The notes below the pieces were generated by a model. That model was not told the origin of the DNA. It saw only the letters and a program-made list of their open reading frames with translations, and searched no databases. A stretch of 64,000 nucleotides of DNA. Source: Neoroseomonas lacus (lineage in GTDB: Bacteria; Pseudomonadota; Alphaproteobacteria; Acetobacterales; Acetobacteraceae). Positions 1-8,721 of this stretch are shown here, one piece after another (position 1 is the first letter of the stretch; the number at the start of each line of letters is the position of its first letter). A program made the position numbers and the translations under genes. The stretch spans positions 124,001 through 188,000 of the forward strand of contig NZ_BMKW01000001.1 of assembly GCF_014644535.1 (NCBI RefSeq), read 5' to 3'.

Positions 1-913
1 GCATGCCGACGATGGTCATGGCGACGTTCACGACGCCGATCCCGATCGTCGCCATCAATTGCGTGCCGGTCGAGTCGAAGCCCGCATGCGCGAAGATCGT
101 CGGCGCGTAGTAGATCACGGCGTTGATGCCGCACAGCTGCTGGAGGGCGAACAGGCCGACCGCGACGATCAGTGCCGGCCGCACCCGGACCGTGAACAGG
201 TCCCTGACGCCACCGGTCAGGTGCTGGTCGGCCATGACCGCCTTCGCGATCCGCTCCCGCTCCATGGTGACGGCCGGATCATCCGCGGTGGTGCCGGTGA
301 GCCGGGCAAGAGCCTGTTGCGCCTCCGCATCCCGCCCCTTCTGCACCAGCCAGCGGGGTGAATCGCTCATCCGCGCCATCCCGAAGAAGAGGGCGAGGCC
401 CGGTAGGATCCCGCATGCGAACATCAGCCGCCAGCTCTCGCTGAAGGCCAGGTTGACCCCGTAGGCGCTGAGGATGCCGATGGTGATCGCAAGCTGGTAG
501 ACGGACACCAGCATGCCTCGCCGGGCGGGCGGCACGCTCTCGGCGATGTAGAGCGGCGCCATGACGCCGGCGACGCCGATCGCGAGGCCAAGGATAAGGC
601 GCGCGAAGGTCAACATCCACATGCTGCCCGCCAGTGCCGCGAGCAGGGCGCCAGCGCAGAACAGCGCCGCCGCTGCGATCAGGAGGGAACGCCGGCCGAT
701 CGGGTCCGCCAGGCGTCCGGCGACGATCGCGCCCATGAGGGCACCGAGCGGCACCGCCGCGGTCATGAAGCCTTCGGAGACCGGGGTGATCGGAAAATCG
801 ACCCGCAGCAGGTGCAGGGCGCCGGCGATCACGCCTTCATCGAAGCCAAAAAGGACGCCGGCGATCGCCGCGATGGACGCGAGCAGGAAAATGGCGCGTT
901 CACTACCGTGCAT
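1..913 (-). CDS. MFS sugar porter, C-terminus cut off by window edge
   Basis: Twelve-helix major facilitator of the sugar porter family, probably a proton-coupled sugar or polyol importer in the inner membrane. The 304 visible residues run from an ATG at 913 and carry family marks: a GRLADPIGRR loop after helix 2, APLYIAESVPP after helix 4, SPRWLVQKGRDAEA in the central loop and QQLCGINAVIYYAP in helix 7. The last helices and the stop lie left of the window. It diverges from an aminotransferase/sugar-porter pair at 1045-3734 and resembles that second porter. An ATG at 921 is out of frame, so 913 is the start. The substrate cannot be read from the sequence. Confidence 0.9.
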   Translation of the reverse strand, partial: MHGSERAIFLLASIAAIAGVLFGFDEGVIAGALHLLRVDFPITPVSEGFMTAAVPLGALMGAIVAGRLADPIGRRSLLIAAAALFCAGALLAALAGSMWMLTFARLILGLAIGVAGVMAPLYIAESVPPARRGMLVSVYQLAITIGILSAYGVNLAFSESWRLMFACGILPGLALFFGMARMSDSPRWLVQKGRDAEAQQALARLTGTTADDPAVTMERERIAKAVMADQHLTGGVRDLFTVRVRPALIVAVGLFALQQLCGINAVIYYAPTIFAHAGFDSTGTQLMATIGIGVVNVAMTIVGM

Positions 914-934
914 CTTGGCATCGCCCCAGAAATT

Positions 935-949
935 TCAATCGTTGATTGA
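935..949. promoter_or_regulatory. Operator-like inverted repeat between divergent genes
   Basis: TCAATC-GTT-GATTGA is a perfect 6+3+6 inverted repeat in the AT-richer 131-base gap between the divergent sugar porter (start 913) and the DegT gene (start 1045). It lies 21 bases upstream of the porter start codon, so a bound protein could affect both promoters. No regulator gene is adjacent. The binding function is inference from position and symmetry. Confidence 0.35.
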
Positions 950-1044
950 TGTGTAGTAAAATTGGAAATACCTGTCCATTGTTTGACGCGTCGCGCTGCT
1001 CGGGCGTGTGCGAACGACAACGCAGGCGCGTGGAGGCGGCAAGA

Positions 1045-2358
1045 ATGACCAATGAAATCGGAACGCTCGGCAAGCTGGCGATCGACGGGGGCGAGCCCGT
1101 CCGAACACGTCCGTTGCCCTGGGAACTGCCGGGCGCGCACTGGATCGGTGCCGAGGAGGAGGAACTGGTCGGACGCGTAATCCGCGCCCGCAGTCCGTTC
1201 CGGTTCTACGGTCTCGACCCCCAGAACATGGCCGATACGCTCGAGCGCGAATGGAAGGCCAAGTTCGGCGCCACCAATGCGCTCGCCATGGGCAGTGGCA
1301 CGGCGGCGCTTGGCGTCGCCCTCGGTGCCATCGGCGTTGGCCCCGGCGACGAGGTCCTCGTCCCCGGCTACATGTGGACCAGTTGCATCAGCGCCATCGT
1401 GCGCCAGGGCGCGATCCCGCGTCTGGTGGATATCGACGACACCTTCTGCATGGATCCGGCCGACCTCGCCCGGAAGATCAATCCCCGCAGCCGCGCGGTC
1501 ATCTACGTGAACATGAGCGGCGCGCCGGGCCACGTGAAGGAAGTCGTGCGCGTCGCGCATGCCCATGGCCTCAAGGTCGTCGAGGATTGCGCGCAGGCCG
1601 CGAACGCGCATATCGACGGCCGCTGGGCCGGCAGTGACGGCGACATCGCCATCTTCTCCTTCCAGCTGAACAAGAACATGACGAGCGGCGACGGCGGCAT
1701 GCTGACCAGTTCCGACCCGCATCTGTTCCGTCGCGCCTATGCGCTGCACGACCTCGGCTATCCGCGCAACGAAGCCGGGCGGCTCGACGCCTCCGAACCC
1801 GAATTCCAGATGTGGGGCGTCGGCGCCCGCATGTCCGACCTCGCGGCGGCGATGGCACTCGCGCAGTTCCGCAAGCTGGACAAGATCACCGGCGCGATGC
1901 GCAACGCGAAATGGTCGATCCGCCGGCAGCTCGAAGGGATCCCTGGCCTCGGCTTCAGGACGATCCTTGATCCTGACGGCGACAGCGGCCCCTTCATGAT
2001 CACCACCTACCGCGACGCCGCGACGTGCAAGCGTTTCACCGAGGCGCTGCGGGCCGAAGGCATCAAGGGCGAGAAGGGAAGCCTTGCCTGCATCACCATG
2101 GCGGAATGGGGCATGCACTGGTACTTCAACGTCCCGAGCCTGGTGAACAAGCGCGAGGCGGCCCGCGGCGGCTTCCCCTGGAGCCACCCGGACAATGCCT
2201 TTCATGCAGACATCAGCTACCAGCGCGGCAACCTGCCGGTATGCGACGAGATGTCCGAACGCGCGGCGCTCCTGGCCATCGCTTCCGTGCTGACCCCCGC
2301 GGATGTCGATGACATCGTCGCCGCCTTCCGCAAGGTTGCCGCCGTCGTGCTGCCCTGA
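1045..2358 (+). CDS. DegT/DnrJ/EryC1/StrS-family PLP aminotransferase
   Basis: 437-residue fold-type I PLP enzyme of the sugar aminotransferase family. Members transfer an amino group to a keto-sugar or cyclitol. The N-terminal LAIDGGEPVR stretch is typical of the branch that acts on cyclitols or nucleotide sugars. Visible PLP features are GSGTAALGVAL (phosphate loop), VEDCAQA (cofactor aspartate region) and FSFQLNKNMTSGDGG with the Schiff-base lysine. The ATG at 1045 is preceded by GGAGG at 1032; an in-frame ATG at 946 would add 33 unlike residues and was not used. The stop overlaps the next start (TGATG), so the enzyme and a sugar porter are translationally coupled. This suggests an imported sugar or cyclitol as substrate. 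Confidence 0.85.
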   Translation: MTNEIGTLGKLAIDGGEPVRTRPLPWELPGAHWIGAEEEELVGRVIRARSPFRFYGLDPQNMADTLEREWKAKFGATNALAMGSGTAALGVALGAIGVGPGDEVLVPGYMWTSCISAIVRQGAIPRLVDIDDTFCMDPADLARKINPRSRAVIYVNMSGAPGHVKEVVRVAHAHGLKVVEDCAQAANAHIDGRWAGSDGDIAIFSFQLNKNMTSGDGGMLTSSDPHLFRRAYALHDLGYPRNEAGRLDASEPEFQMWGVGARMSDLAAAMALAQFRKLDKITGAMRNAKWSIRRQLEGIPGLGFRTILDPDGDSGPFMITTYRDAATCKRFTEALRAEGIKGEKGSLACITMAEWGMHWYFNVPSLVNKREAARGGFPWSHPDNAFHADISYQRGNLPVCDEMSERAALLAIASVLTPADVDDIVAAFRKVAAVVLP

Positions 2359-3734
2359 TGGGCTCGCGTACCGGGCTGGTGGCGTTCGGCATCGCCGGCG
2401 TCTCCGCCCTGGCCGGTCTGTTGATCGGCTTCAATACCGCCGTCATCGCGGGCGCCTTGCCGTTCCTGGCGACGGAGATGGCGCTCGGTCCGCTCGGCAA
2501 GGGCGTGGTCGTGTCGGCCGTGCTGGTCGGCGGCCTCGTCGGTGCCGTCGCATCCGGGCCGATCTCGGCACGCATCGGGCAGCGCCGGACGCTGGCACTG
2601 GCCGGCCTCACATTCGTCCTTGGCGCCTGGGCGGGGGCGGTGGCACCGGAAGCCGTCACGCTCGGAGCTTCGCGCGCGGTGCTCGGTCTCGCCGTCGGCG
2701 CGGCGACGATGCTGGCCCCGCTCTATGTGGCCGAGACCGCGCCGCCCTCATGGCGCGGCGCGCTTGTCGCCTCCATCCAACTCGCCATCACCGCCGGCAT
2801 CCTCGGGGCCTATCTCGCCGGCTGGGCGCACACGCCGAGTGGCGACTGGCGTGCGATGCTGTTCGTCGGCATCTGGCCGGCGCTTCTGCTGCTCATCGGC
2901 CTCATGTTCCTGCCGGAAAGTCCGCGCTGGCTCCTGCTGCGTGGCCGTGAGGACGAGGCGCGCGTGGTCTGGCGGAAGCTTGGCGGCGTCGAATGGAGCC
3001 CGGCCGATCTCGCCGTGCTGCGCGCCTCGGCCGCCGAGAGTGGCGGCTGGCGCGACCTGGTGGGGCCACGCGTGCGGCCGGTGCTCGTGGTCGCCGCCGG
3101 GCTGTTCCTGCTGCAGAACCTCAGCGGCATCGACGCCATCCTCTACTACGCGCCTGACATCTTCCTGCGCATCGGGATCTCCGGGGCCACGGGCCCGATC
3201 CTCGCCACGGTCGGACTCGGCGTGGTGAACCTGTTGGCGACCGTCGTTTCGATGTGGGCCGTGGAGGCGTTGGGTCGCCGGCGGCTGCTGCTTGGTGGCT
3301 CGGCGGCCATGGCTGCGGCGCTCGCCCTGCTTGCCGCGGCGCTGGTCCTGGCACCCGACAGCGGCTTCGCGAACTGGGTCTCGCTGGCCTGCATTTCGGT
3401 GTTCATCGTGGCCTTCGCCGTGAGTCTCGGGCCGATCCCCTATGTGCTGATGTCCGAACTGTTCCCGATGCGCGTGCGCAGCCTGGGCATGGGTGTCGCC
3501 GCGGCCACCGCCTGGGGCGTCAATGCGGCCGTCTCCCTGGCCTTCCCGGTCGTCGAGGCGTCGATCGGGATGGGCGAGACGTTCGGCGTCTTCGCCCTCG
3601 TCTGCGCGGCGACCTATGTCTTTGCCGCGAAGATGGTACCGGAAACGCGCGATCGTACGCTCGAACATATCGAGGCGAACCTGCGTGCGGGCAGGCGCGC
3701 GCGCGACCTGGGGGCGGCGTTGCCAGGCGGCTGA
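2358..3734 (+). CDS. MFS sugar porter
   Basis: 458-residue major facilitator of the sugar porter family, normal in length, with about twelve hydrophobic segments. Family motifs are LAPLYVAETAPP after helix 4, LPESPRWLLLRGREDEA in the central loop, LQNLSGIDAILYYAP in helix 7 (aspartate in place of the usual asparagine of SGIN), GPIPYVLMSELFP in helix 10 and the C-terminal PETRDRTLE. The start ATG overlaps the stop of the aminotransferase by one base, so the two form an operon. It is a paralogue of the divergent porter at 1-913. Substrate specificity is unknown; the aminotransferase partner hints at a cyclitol or amino-sugar precursor. Confidence 0.9.
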   Translation: MGSRTGLVAFGIAGVSALAGLLIGFNTAVIAGALPFLATEMALGPLGKGVVVSAVLVGGLVGAVASGPISARIGQRRTLALAGLTFVLGAWAGAVAPEAVTLGASRAVLGLAVGAATMLAPLYVAETAPPSWRGALVASIQLAITAGILGAYLAGWAHTPSGDWRAMLFVGIWPALLLLIGLMFLPESPRWLLLRGREDEARVVWRKLGGVEWSPADLAVLRASAAESGGWRDLVGPRVRPVLVVAAGLFLLQNLSGIDAILYYAPDIFLRIGISGATGPILATVGLGVVNLLATVVSMWAVEALGRRRLLLGGSAAMAAALALLAAALVLAPDSGFANWVSLACISVFIVAFAVSLGPIPYVLMSELFPMRVRSLGMGVAAATAWGVNAAVSLAFPVVEASIGMGETFGVFALVCAATYVFAAKMVPETRDRTLEHIEANLRAGRRARDLGAALPGG

Positions 3735-3877
3735 CTGCCTCAGCCTGGGCGAAGACGCGATCGGCATGCTGACAGGGATATCGCTGCCCGGCGATGGCGC
3801 GCGGCGGCATGAGATGTCGGATGGCGTCTTCCAACGAAGGCGCCGGGCATCATGGCATTGGTGGCGAAGCCCGCTGG

Positions 3878-3893
3878 GCGGGGAATTCCCCGC
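3878..3893. repeat. Perfect 16-base palindrome between convergent genes
   Basis: GCGGGGAATTCCCCGC is self-complementary along its whole length. It lies in the 193-base gap between the sugar porter ending at 3734 and the DUF4387 gene ending at 3928 on the other strand. The position suggests a shared terminator or protein site, but there is no T-run on either strand, so an intrinsic terminator is not proven. Confidence 0.35.
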
Positions 3894-3927
3894 GCAGCGG
3901 CGGCGCGATCAGTGACGTCGCCGCCTG

Positions 3928-4257
3928 CTACGGCACCTCGACGTCGAAGAGCGGCGCGTATTGCTGAGAACCGAAAACATCCCGCTCACCCGGGCTGCCC
4001 GAGGGACGCTCGCGCCGGATCGTGAACTTGATCGCATTCGCCGGTTCGAAGACCACGAAGTCGGTCACGCGCTCGGGTGGTATGCGAAGGAGGACCGCTA
4101 CGATCGAGGGCGAGAGCACCTTCGCGTCGCGCACCTTCTCGAAATTCGCGCGCTCCTTGAAGATGATGTCGAAGGTGATGTGATCAACGCCGGCGTTCTT
4201 GCTGCGGATGGTCGAAGCGAGATCGCGCAGCGTCGGCATGTTGCGGCGCTCCATCAT
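3928..4257 (-). CDS. DUF4387 family protein
   Basis: 109-residue soluble protein matching DUF4387 by its TLRDLASTIRSKNAGVDHIT opening and its middle stretch around IPPERVTDFVVFE. The family is small, of unknown activity, and normally sits next to, or fused behind, an AtuA-like (DUF1446) protein, as here. The ATG at 4257 overlaps the AtuA stop (ATGA) and has GGAGG upstream; an adjacent in-frame ATG at 4254 is an equal alternative. A longer reading frame to 4350 runs inside the AtuA gene and is not credible. It is probably an obligate partner of the AtuA protein in degrading a branched or acyclic acid, which is inferred from co-occurrence. Confidence 0.8.
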   Translation of the reverse strand: MMERRNMPTLRDLASTIRSKNAGVDHITFDIIFKERANFEKVRDAKVLSPSIVAVLLRIPPERVTDFVVFEPANAIKFTIRRERPSGSPGERDVFGSQQYAPLFDVEVP

Positions 4258-5642
4258 GCGGCCCTCCGGGCGGCACCATCGACGGCGACGAAGCGCGTGC
4301 GGAACATCTCGCCCGCCTCCTTCACCGGCATGACGTGATTCAACGTCCATTCGTAGCCAGGCTTGCCGATCAGTACCTCATCCGACATCAGCGCGGCGGC
4401 GCCGGCGGTGCCCTTCACCTCGGGCAGGCGCGCGTAGAACAGGTTGCGAGCGGCGAGCGCGCAGATCTCCTCGCCCCGCTTGCCGTCCTGACAGAGGGTT
4501 TCGACCACCACGCCGATCTCGTGCGGCTGGGTGGGGGCAGTCGGGTCCATCGCGCCCATCACGCCGTCCCGGCCATAGAGGTGGTAGAAGACCTGCCAGC
4601 CGGCCTCCTCCGGCGCGCCGAAGCGCTCCGCCAGGCGCGCGCGTGCCCAGCCAATCGCCTTATCGATATTCTGGATCATGTAGGGGTCGCGCATGCCGAC
4701 CACCGCCAGGCGACGTTCGCCGACCTTGCCCGCGCCCTCGAGCTTCACCATTGGCGTGGCGGACGGCACAAAGCGGGCGCCGCTCGCGCGCGTCGTCTTC
4801 TCACCCATCTGCTCGTAGCGGCATTCGCTCATGTCCACGTAGCCGCTCACGACGTATTCGCGGAACGGGTCGCGGCGTTCATACATGGCATGCGAGGCGA
4901 GCGAGGCCGGTGTGCAGCACTGGCCGGGATGCATGGCGGTGACGCGGATATCGTCCTCGCGGATGCGGCCGAAGATGCTCTCCTTGCCCATGAAGGGCTC
5001 GCAGCAGAAGGAGGCGCATTCCATCAGCTTGCCGGCGTAGTAGGCCGTGGCCGGCGTCATGCCCGCATTTAGGATCGGCGCCGCGAACAGCGCGCAGTCC
5101 GAGGCACGGCCGGCGATGACGACATCGGCCCCCTGCTTTAATGCGGACGCGATCGGTTCCGCATCCATCACCGCGACGACGCGGTCGGTGCGCGCGAGCA
5201 GCGCGTCGTCCGCCTCCGGCCTGCCGTCGAGGCCCGTGACGGGCGTGCCGGCGGCCAGCCGCGCGCGCAGGTCGGCGGGCGTGATCTCGGATTCGATCGC
5301 TGCCATGCGGAATGGAGCGAGACCATGCTCCGCGGCGATCTCCTCGATCAGCGCAACATACTGCGCGACGCCGCGATCGGTTCCGGTGTCGGAGGCGGAG
5401 CCGATGATCATCGGCACGCCGAGCCGGCGTGCGGCGAGCAGCATCACCTCAAGGTCATGGCGTTGCCAGGCCGACGGGCTCGCCTGTCCGTCGGCGCCGA
5501 GCGGATAGGGGCCGATGTCGCAGGATCCGGAATCAGCGATGATGAAATCCGGCTTCAGCTCACAACCCGCAAGGAACGAATCCTTCTCGAGCGGCGTGAA
5601 GCCGAGATGCCCGGTGGGGCAGAGGATGGTGATTTCGGTCAT
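4254..5642 (-). CDS. AtuA-like acyclic terpene utilization family protein (DUF1446)
   Basis: 462-residue cytoplasmic protein of the DUF1446/AtuA family. It opens with ILCPTGHLGFTPLEK and contains ADSGSCDIGPYPLG and VIAGRASDCALFA, typical of the family. AtuA was named in the citronellol/geraniol degradation cluster of Pseudomonas, but its reaction is not settled; many homologues occur in other acid-degradation loci. AGGAA precedes the ATG at 5642. It is coupled by ATGA to the DUF4387 gene. It lies 54 bases downstream of a sigma-54 activator gene on the same strand, so it may be expressed with, or controlled by, that regulator. No acyl-CoA carboxylase or atu neighbours are present, so a terpene substrate should not be assumed. 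Confidence 0.8.
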   Translation of the reverse strand: MTEITILCPTGHLGFTPLEKDSFLAGCELKPDFIIADSGSCDIGPYPLGADGQASPSAWQRHDLEVMLLAARRLGVPMIIGSASDTGTDRGVAQYVALIEEIAAEHGLAPFRMAAIESEITPADLRARLAAGTPVTGLDGRPEADDALLARTDRVVAVMDAEPIASALKQGADVVIAGRASDCALFAAPILNAGMTPATAYYAGKLMECASFCCEPFMGKESIFGRIREDDIRVTAMHPGQCCTPASLASHAMYERRDPFREYVVSGYVDMSECRYEQMGEKTTRASGARFVPSATPMVKLEGAGKVGERRLAVVGMRDPYMIQNIDKAIGWARARLAERFGAPEEAGWQVFYHLYGRDGVMGAMDPTAPTQPHEIGVVVETLCQDGKRGEEICALAARNLFYARLPEVKGTAGAAALMSDEVLIGKPGYEWTLNHVMPVKEAGEMFRTRFVAVDGAARRAA

Positions 5643-5696
5643 GTTTCCTGGCCTTCGCTGGCGCGTCGGGCCGTGTATTGCACGCGACGTGCCAGT

Positions 5697-6674
5697 TCAG
5701 CCCGGCACCGCCATGCCGAGCTTCTGCATCTGGTGTCGCAGGGCATGGCGCGACAGGCCAAGCCGGGCGGCGGCCCGGCCGTGCCGCCCGCCGGCCTCGC
5801 GCAGGGCCTTCTCGATCAGCGCCTTCTGGAAACGGTCGGTTGCCTCGTGGAAGCGAAGATCGGCCGCGCCTTCGCCCTCCATCGCTTCGGGCAGGGCGCG
5901 GCCTTCCACCTCGCGCAGGATGCGGTCGGGCAGGTGCTTCACCAGCACCTGGTCTTCGGTTTCCAGGATGGCGATGCGCTCGATCAGGTTCTCGAGTTCG
6001 CGCACGTTGCCGGGCCAGGAATAGCGGCGGAAAACCTCGGCGACGTGGGGTTCGAGGCCGCGGATGAGGCGACCGCAGCGCGCGCCGTGGTGGCGCAGGA
6101 AGGCTTCCGCCAGCAGCAGCACGTCGTCGCCGCGCGCGCGCAGCGGCGGGATGTTCACCGGCACCACCTGCAGCCGCCAGTAGAGGTCGTCCCGGAAGCG
6201 CCCAGCCTTCACCTCCGAGAGCAGGATCCGGTTGGTCGAGGTGACGAAGCGCACATCGGCCGCGGTCTGCTTCACCGCGCCGAGGCGGCGGAAGCGCTGC
6301 GTGTCCAGCATGGTCAGCAGCTTGGCCTGCAGTTGCAGGTCCATCTCGCGGATCTCGTCGAGGAACAGCGTGCCACCATCCGCGGCCTCGACCAGGCCGG
6401 GCTTGGCACTGGCGGCACCGGTGAAGGCGCCGCGCTCATGGCCGAACAGTTCGCTTTCCATCAGGCTGGCCGGAATGGCGGCGCAGTTCACGTCCACGAA
6501 GGGCTTGGCGGCACGGGGGGAAAGACGGTGCAGCATCCGCGCGACCAGGCCCTTGCCTGTACCGGTCTCGCCATAAAGAAGCACGGTGCGCGCGGGGCTC
6601 GCGGCGATGCGCGCGATGAGGTCACGCACCGCGCGGATGCTCTCGTGCTCCCCCAGCAGGTCGGCATAGGGCAT
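5697..6674 (-). CDS. Sigma-54 activator with no N-terminal sensor domain (PspF-like architecture)
   Basis: 325-residue bacterial enhancer-binding protein. The AAA+ domain begins almost at residue 1. Walker A GETGTGKG is at 35-42, the sigma-54 contact loop GAFTGA at 82-87, Walker B GTLFLDE at 101-107 and the arginine-finger region FRDDLYWRL at 160-168. [11 protein letters not shown] at 220-230 is followed by a Fis-type helix-turn-helix at about 283-320. No response-regulator, GAF or PAS domain is present, so activity must be controlled by a partner, by concentration or by effector binding to the AAA+ domain. The post-Walker-[12 protein letters not shown] departs from the usual DEIGEM. The ATG at 6674 was chosen because residues further upstream overlap the C45 gene in another frame and look non-coding. 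It probably controls the neighbouring transporter operon. Confidence 0.85.
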   Translation of the reverse strand: MPYADLLGEHESIRAVRDLIARIAASPARTVLLYGETGTGKGLVARMLHRLSPRAAKPFVDVNCAAIPASLMESELFGHERGAFTGAASAKPGLVEAADGGTLFLDEIREMDLQLQAKLLTMLDTQRFRRLGAVKQTAADVRFVTSTNRILLSEVKAGRFRDDLYWRLQVVPVNIPPLRARGDDVLLLAEAFLRHHGARCGRLIRGLEPHVAEVFRRYSWPGNVRELENLIERIAILETEDQVLVKHLPDRILREVEGRALPEAMEGEGAADLRFHEATDRFQKALIEKALREAGGRHGRAAARLGLSRHALRHQMQKLGMAVPG

Positions 6675-6703
6675 CGGTGTGCGCGCCTCCACTGGCGTGG
6701 AGT

Positions 6704-7735
6704 TTACGCCTGCGCGTGGATTTCGCGCCACCCCGAACCATCCGGAACGAAGCGAACCCAGGCGGCCGAGCAGGGCGGGCCGGCGGCGACGCTCGCCGCG
6801 CCCGTCCGGCACTCCCAGACCGCGCCGGCCAGCGTTGGGGATGGGTCCGGCGCGTGGCGGCACAGCGCGACCGGGGCATGGGTCGCGAGCAGCGCACGCG
6901 GGTCCTGCGCCGGATCGCGCGACAGCGCTACGCGCAGCACGGCGAGCCGCCCTTCGGAATGCTCGACTGGTGCCAGGGCGTCGGGCGCCGCGGTGTAGTG
7001 GTTGGTGTGCGCGACCCACGCGCCACGCGTGACGTCCACGCGCCCGTGCCGCAGTTCGACCGCCGCCGCGGCGCCCGAGGCATCGCCCAGCACCAGGGAG
7101 CCGCCGCCGGCATGCGGCAGGGAAGCCATCACGGCCAGCGCCTCCTCCACCGTGCCGCAGGCGAAGAGCAGCCGTGTCATTAGGAAATAGCGCAGCACGC
7201 CAGGCCCATGATCGGCCGTGGGGATCTGCGTGTCGGCCAGCGCCAGCCCGTCGCTGTTCATGCCGGAGGACCAGGCGCCCGGCGCGCCCAGCGAGCCGAG
7301 ACAGAGCACGCGCCGCCCGCCCCAGGCCGGGTCCTGGTGCTGGAAGACGCGTTGCAGGCCCGCGTGCTCGGGCCGGAAGTCGCGGTTCTTCGCCACCACG
7401 CCGCCGGTGGCGAAGGCCGAGCAGCCATCCGTGTCCGCCGGCGCGGCCGCGAGATCCGCCAGGCAGCCGAGATGGAGGAAGTCGAAGACCTGCTCCGGCG
7501 CCAGCGAGAAGCCCTCGGCGATGCCGGCGATCTCCGCGTTGGCTTCGGGGACATGGCGATGCGTCGCGTCCCATTGCGCATCGAGAAAGCGCGCCATGCC
7601 CGCGGTGCGCGCCGGCGCCTGAGCGAGCCGGCCGAGTATGGCGGCGCGCACGGCAGCGGCCTGCTCCGGGCAGGCGGCCGCCTGGCCGCGCCCACGCGCG
7701 CGGGCGTCGCCCGCAAGGGTGACGAGCAGGTTCAT
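6704..7735 (-). CDS. C45-family autoproteolytic acyltransferase/hydrolase
   Basis: 343-residue Ntn-fold protein of the C45 family (acyl-CoA:6-aminopenicillanate acyltransferase-like). Members cleave themselves in front of a cysteine that becomes the N-terminal nucleophile; here that is C105 in DTDGCSAFA. Further family marks are [10 protein letters not shown] and [12 protein letters not shown]. The precursor would split into a chain of about 104 residues and one of about 239. Reactions in the family include N-acyl transfer and amide hydrolysis of acylated amino acids or peptides. The start ATG overlaps the last ATPase gene of the transporter operon (ATGA), so the enzyme should act on the imported compound. 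There is no signal peptide, so the action is cytoplasmic. The exact substrate is unknown. Confidence 0.8.
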   Translation of the reverse strand: MNLLVTLAGDARARGRGQAAACPEQAAAVRAAILGRLAQAPARTAGMARFLDAQWDATHRHVPEANAEIAGIAEGFSLAPEQVFDFLHLGCLADLAAAPADTDGCSAFATGGVVAKNRDFRPEHAGLQRVFQHQDPAWGGRRVLCLGSLGAPGAWSSGMNSDGLALADTQIPTADHGPGVLRYFLMTRLLFACGTVEEALAVMASLPHAGGGSLVLGDASGAAAAVELRHGRVDVTRGAWVAHTNHYTAAPDALAPVEHSEGRLAVLRVALSRDPAQDPRALLATHAPVALCRHAPDPSPTLAGAVWECRTGAASVAAGPPCSAAWVRFVPDGSGWREIHAQA

Positions 7736-8721
7736 GCAACGCCTCCGTCATGCAGGTGGCAGGCGGCGCGGTGCGCGCCCGTGAGATCGAGGAGGTGCGG
7801 CACCTCCCGCGAACAGCGTGGGCCGGCGAGCGGGCAGCGCGGGTGGAAGGCGCAGCCCGGCGGCGGGGCGAGCGGCGATGGCAGGTCCCCTGCGGGCGCG
7901 CGCGCGCGCCTTTCCCCCGGTGCGCCGATGCGCGGTACGGCGGCGAGCAGGGCACGGGTATAGGGATGCGCGGGGTGGTTGATGACGGCGTCGCGTGTGC
8001 CTTCCTCCACCACCCGGCCGAGATACATGACCGCGATGCGCCCCGCGAGATGCGCCACTACCGCGAGGTCGTGCGAGATGAAAAGCATCGTGAGGCCGAG
8101 CTCGTCCCGCAGTTCCCGCAGCAGCGCCAGCACCTGCGCCTGAACCGAGACGTCGAGTGCCGAGACCGGCTCGTCGCAGACAACGAAGTCCGGCTTCAGG
8201 ATCAGGGCACGGGCGATGCCGATGCGCTGGCGCTGCCCACCGGAAAACTGGTGCGGATAGCGGTCGAGATGCTGTCGCGCGAGACCCACACGCTCCATCA
8301 TCACGAGGATGCGCGCTTCCGCCGCCGCGCCCTTCAACCCTTCATGCAGCGCGAGCGGCAAGGCGAGGATCTCTCGCACCGTGCGGCGCGGATTCAGTGA
8401 GGCATAGGGGTCCTGGAAAATGATCTGCATGCGCCGCCGCAGGGGGCGCAGCGCGGCTTCCGGCAGGCGCGTAATGTCCTGGCCGTCGAAGACCACCTGG
8501 CCGCCGGTTGGCGCATGCAGGCGCAGCAGCAGGCGACCCAGCGTGGACTTGCCGCAGCCGCTTTCCCCGATCAGTCCCAGGGTATCCCCGCGCGCCAGCG
8601 TGAGATCCACACCCGAGACGGCGCGCACGGCGCGCCCGGGTCGCCCCCGCAGCCGGTCGAGCAGCGCCGGTGGGATGTCGAAGCGGCGCTCGATGCCGCG
8701 GGCTTCCAGCAGCGGGGTCAT
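7732..8721 (-). CDS. Peptide-type ABC transporter ATP-binding protein (DppF/OppF-like)
   Basis: 329-residue ATPase of the dipeptide/oligopeptide/nickel importer class. Walker [10 protein letters not shown], signature [15 protein letters not shown], Walker B VVCDEP and the H-loop FISHD are intact, and the C-terminal cysteine-bearing [16 protein letters not shown] tail is typical of OppF/DppF. The ATG at 8721 overlaps the stop of the DppD-like gene by four bases; the reading frame further upstream lies inside that gene. It pairs with the 8718-9686 ATPase to drive import through the two permeases upstream. It is the fifth gene of an operon starting at 13118. Confidence 0.92.
   Translation of the reverse strand: MTPLLEARGIERRFDIPPALLDRLRGRPGRAVRAVSGVDLTLARGDTLGLIGESGCGKSTLGRLLLRLHAPTGGQVVFDGQDITRLPEAALRPLRRRMQIIFQDPYASLNPRRTVREILALPLALHEGLKGAAAEARILVMMERVGLARQHLDRYPHQFSGGQRQRIGIARALILKPDFVVCDEPVSALDVSVQAQVLALLRELRDELGLTMLFISHDLAVVAHLAGRIAVMYLGRVVEEGTRDAVINHPAHPYTRALLAAVPRIGAPGERRARAPAGDLPSPLAPPPGCAFHPRCPLAGPRCSREVPHLLDLTGAHRAACHLHDGGVA

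Noticed and set aside
829..2205. 458-codon minus-strand frame opposite the DegT gene
   Set aside because: It lies antisense to a clear aminotransferase and reads as low-complexity sequence with repeated His, Asp and Val; it also overlaps the sugar porter start.
5325..6998. 557-codon plus-strand frame across the AtuA and sigma-54 activator genes
   Set aside because: It crosses two well-defined genes on the other strand and has no recognisable domain.
6675..7955. N-terminal extension of the sigma-54 activator frame that might encode a sensor domain
   Set aside because: The extra 427 residues are arginine/alanine/proline-rich, overlap the C45 gene in another frame and show no GAF, PAS or receiver features.
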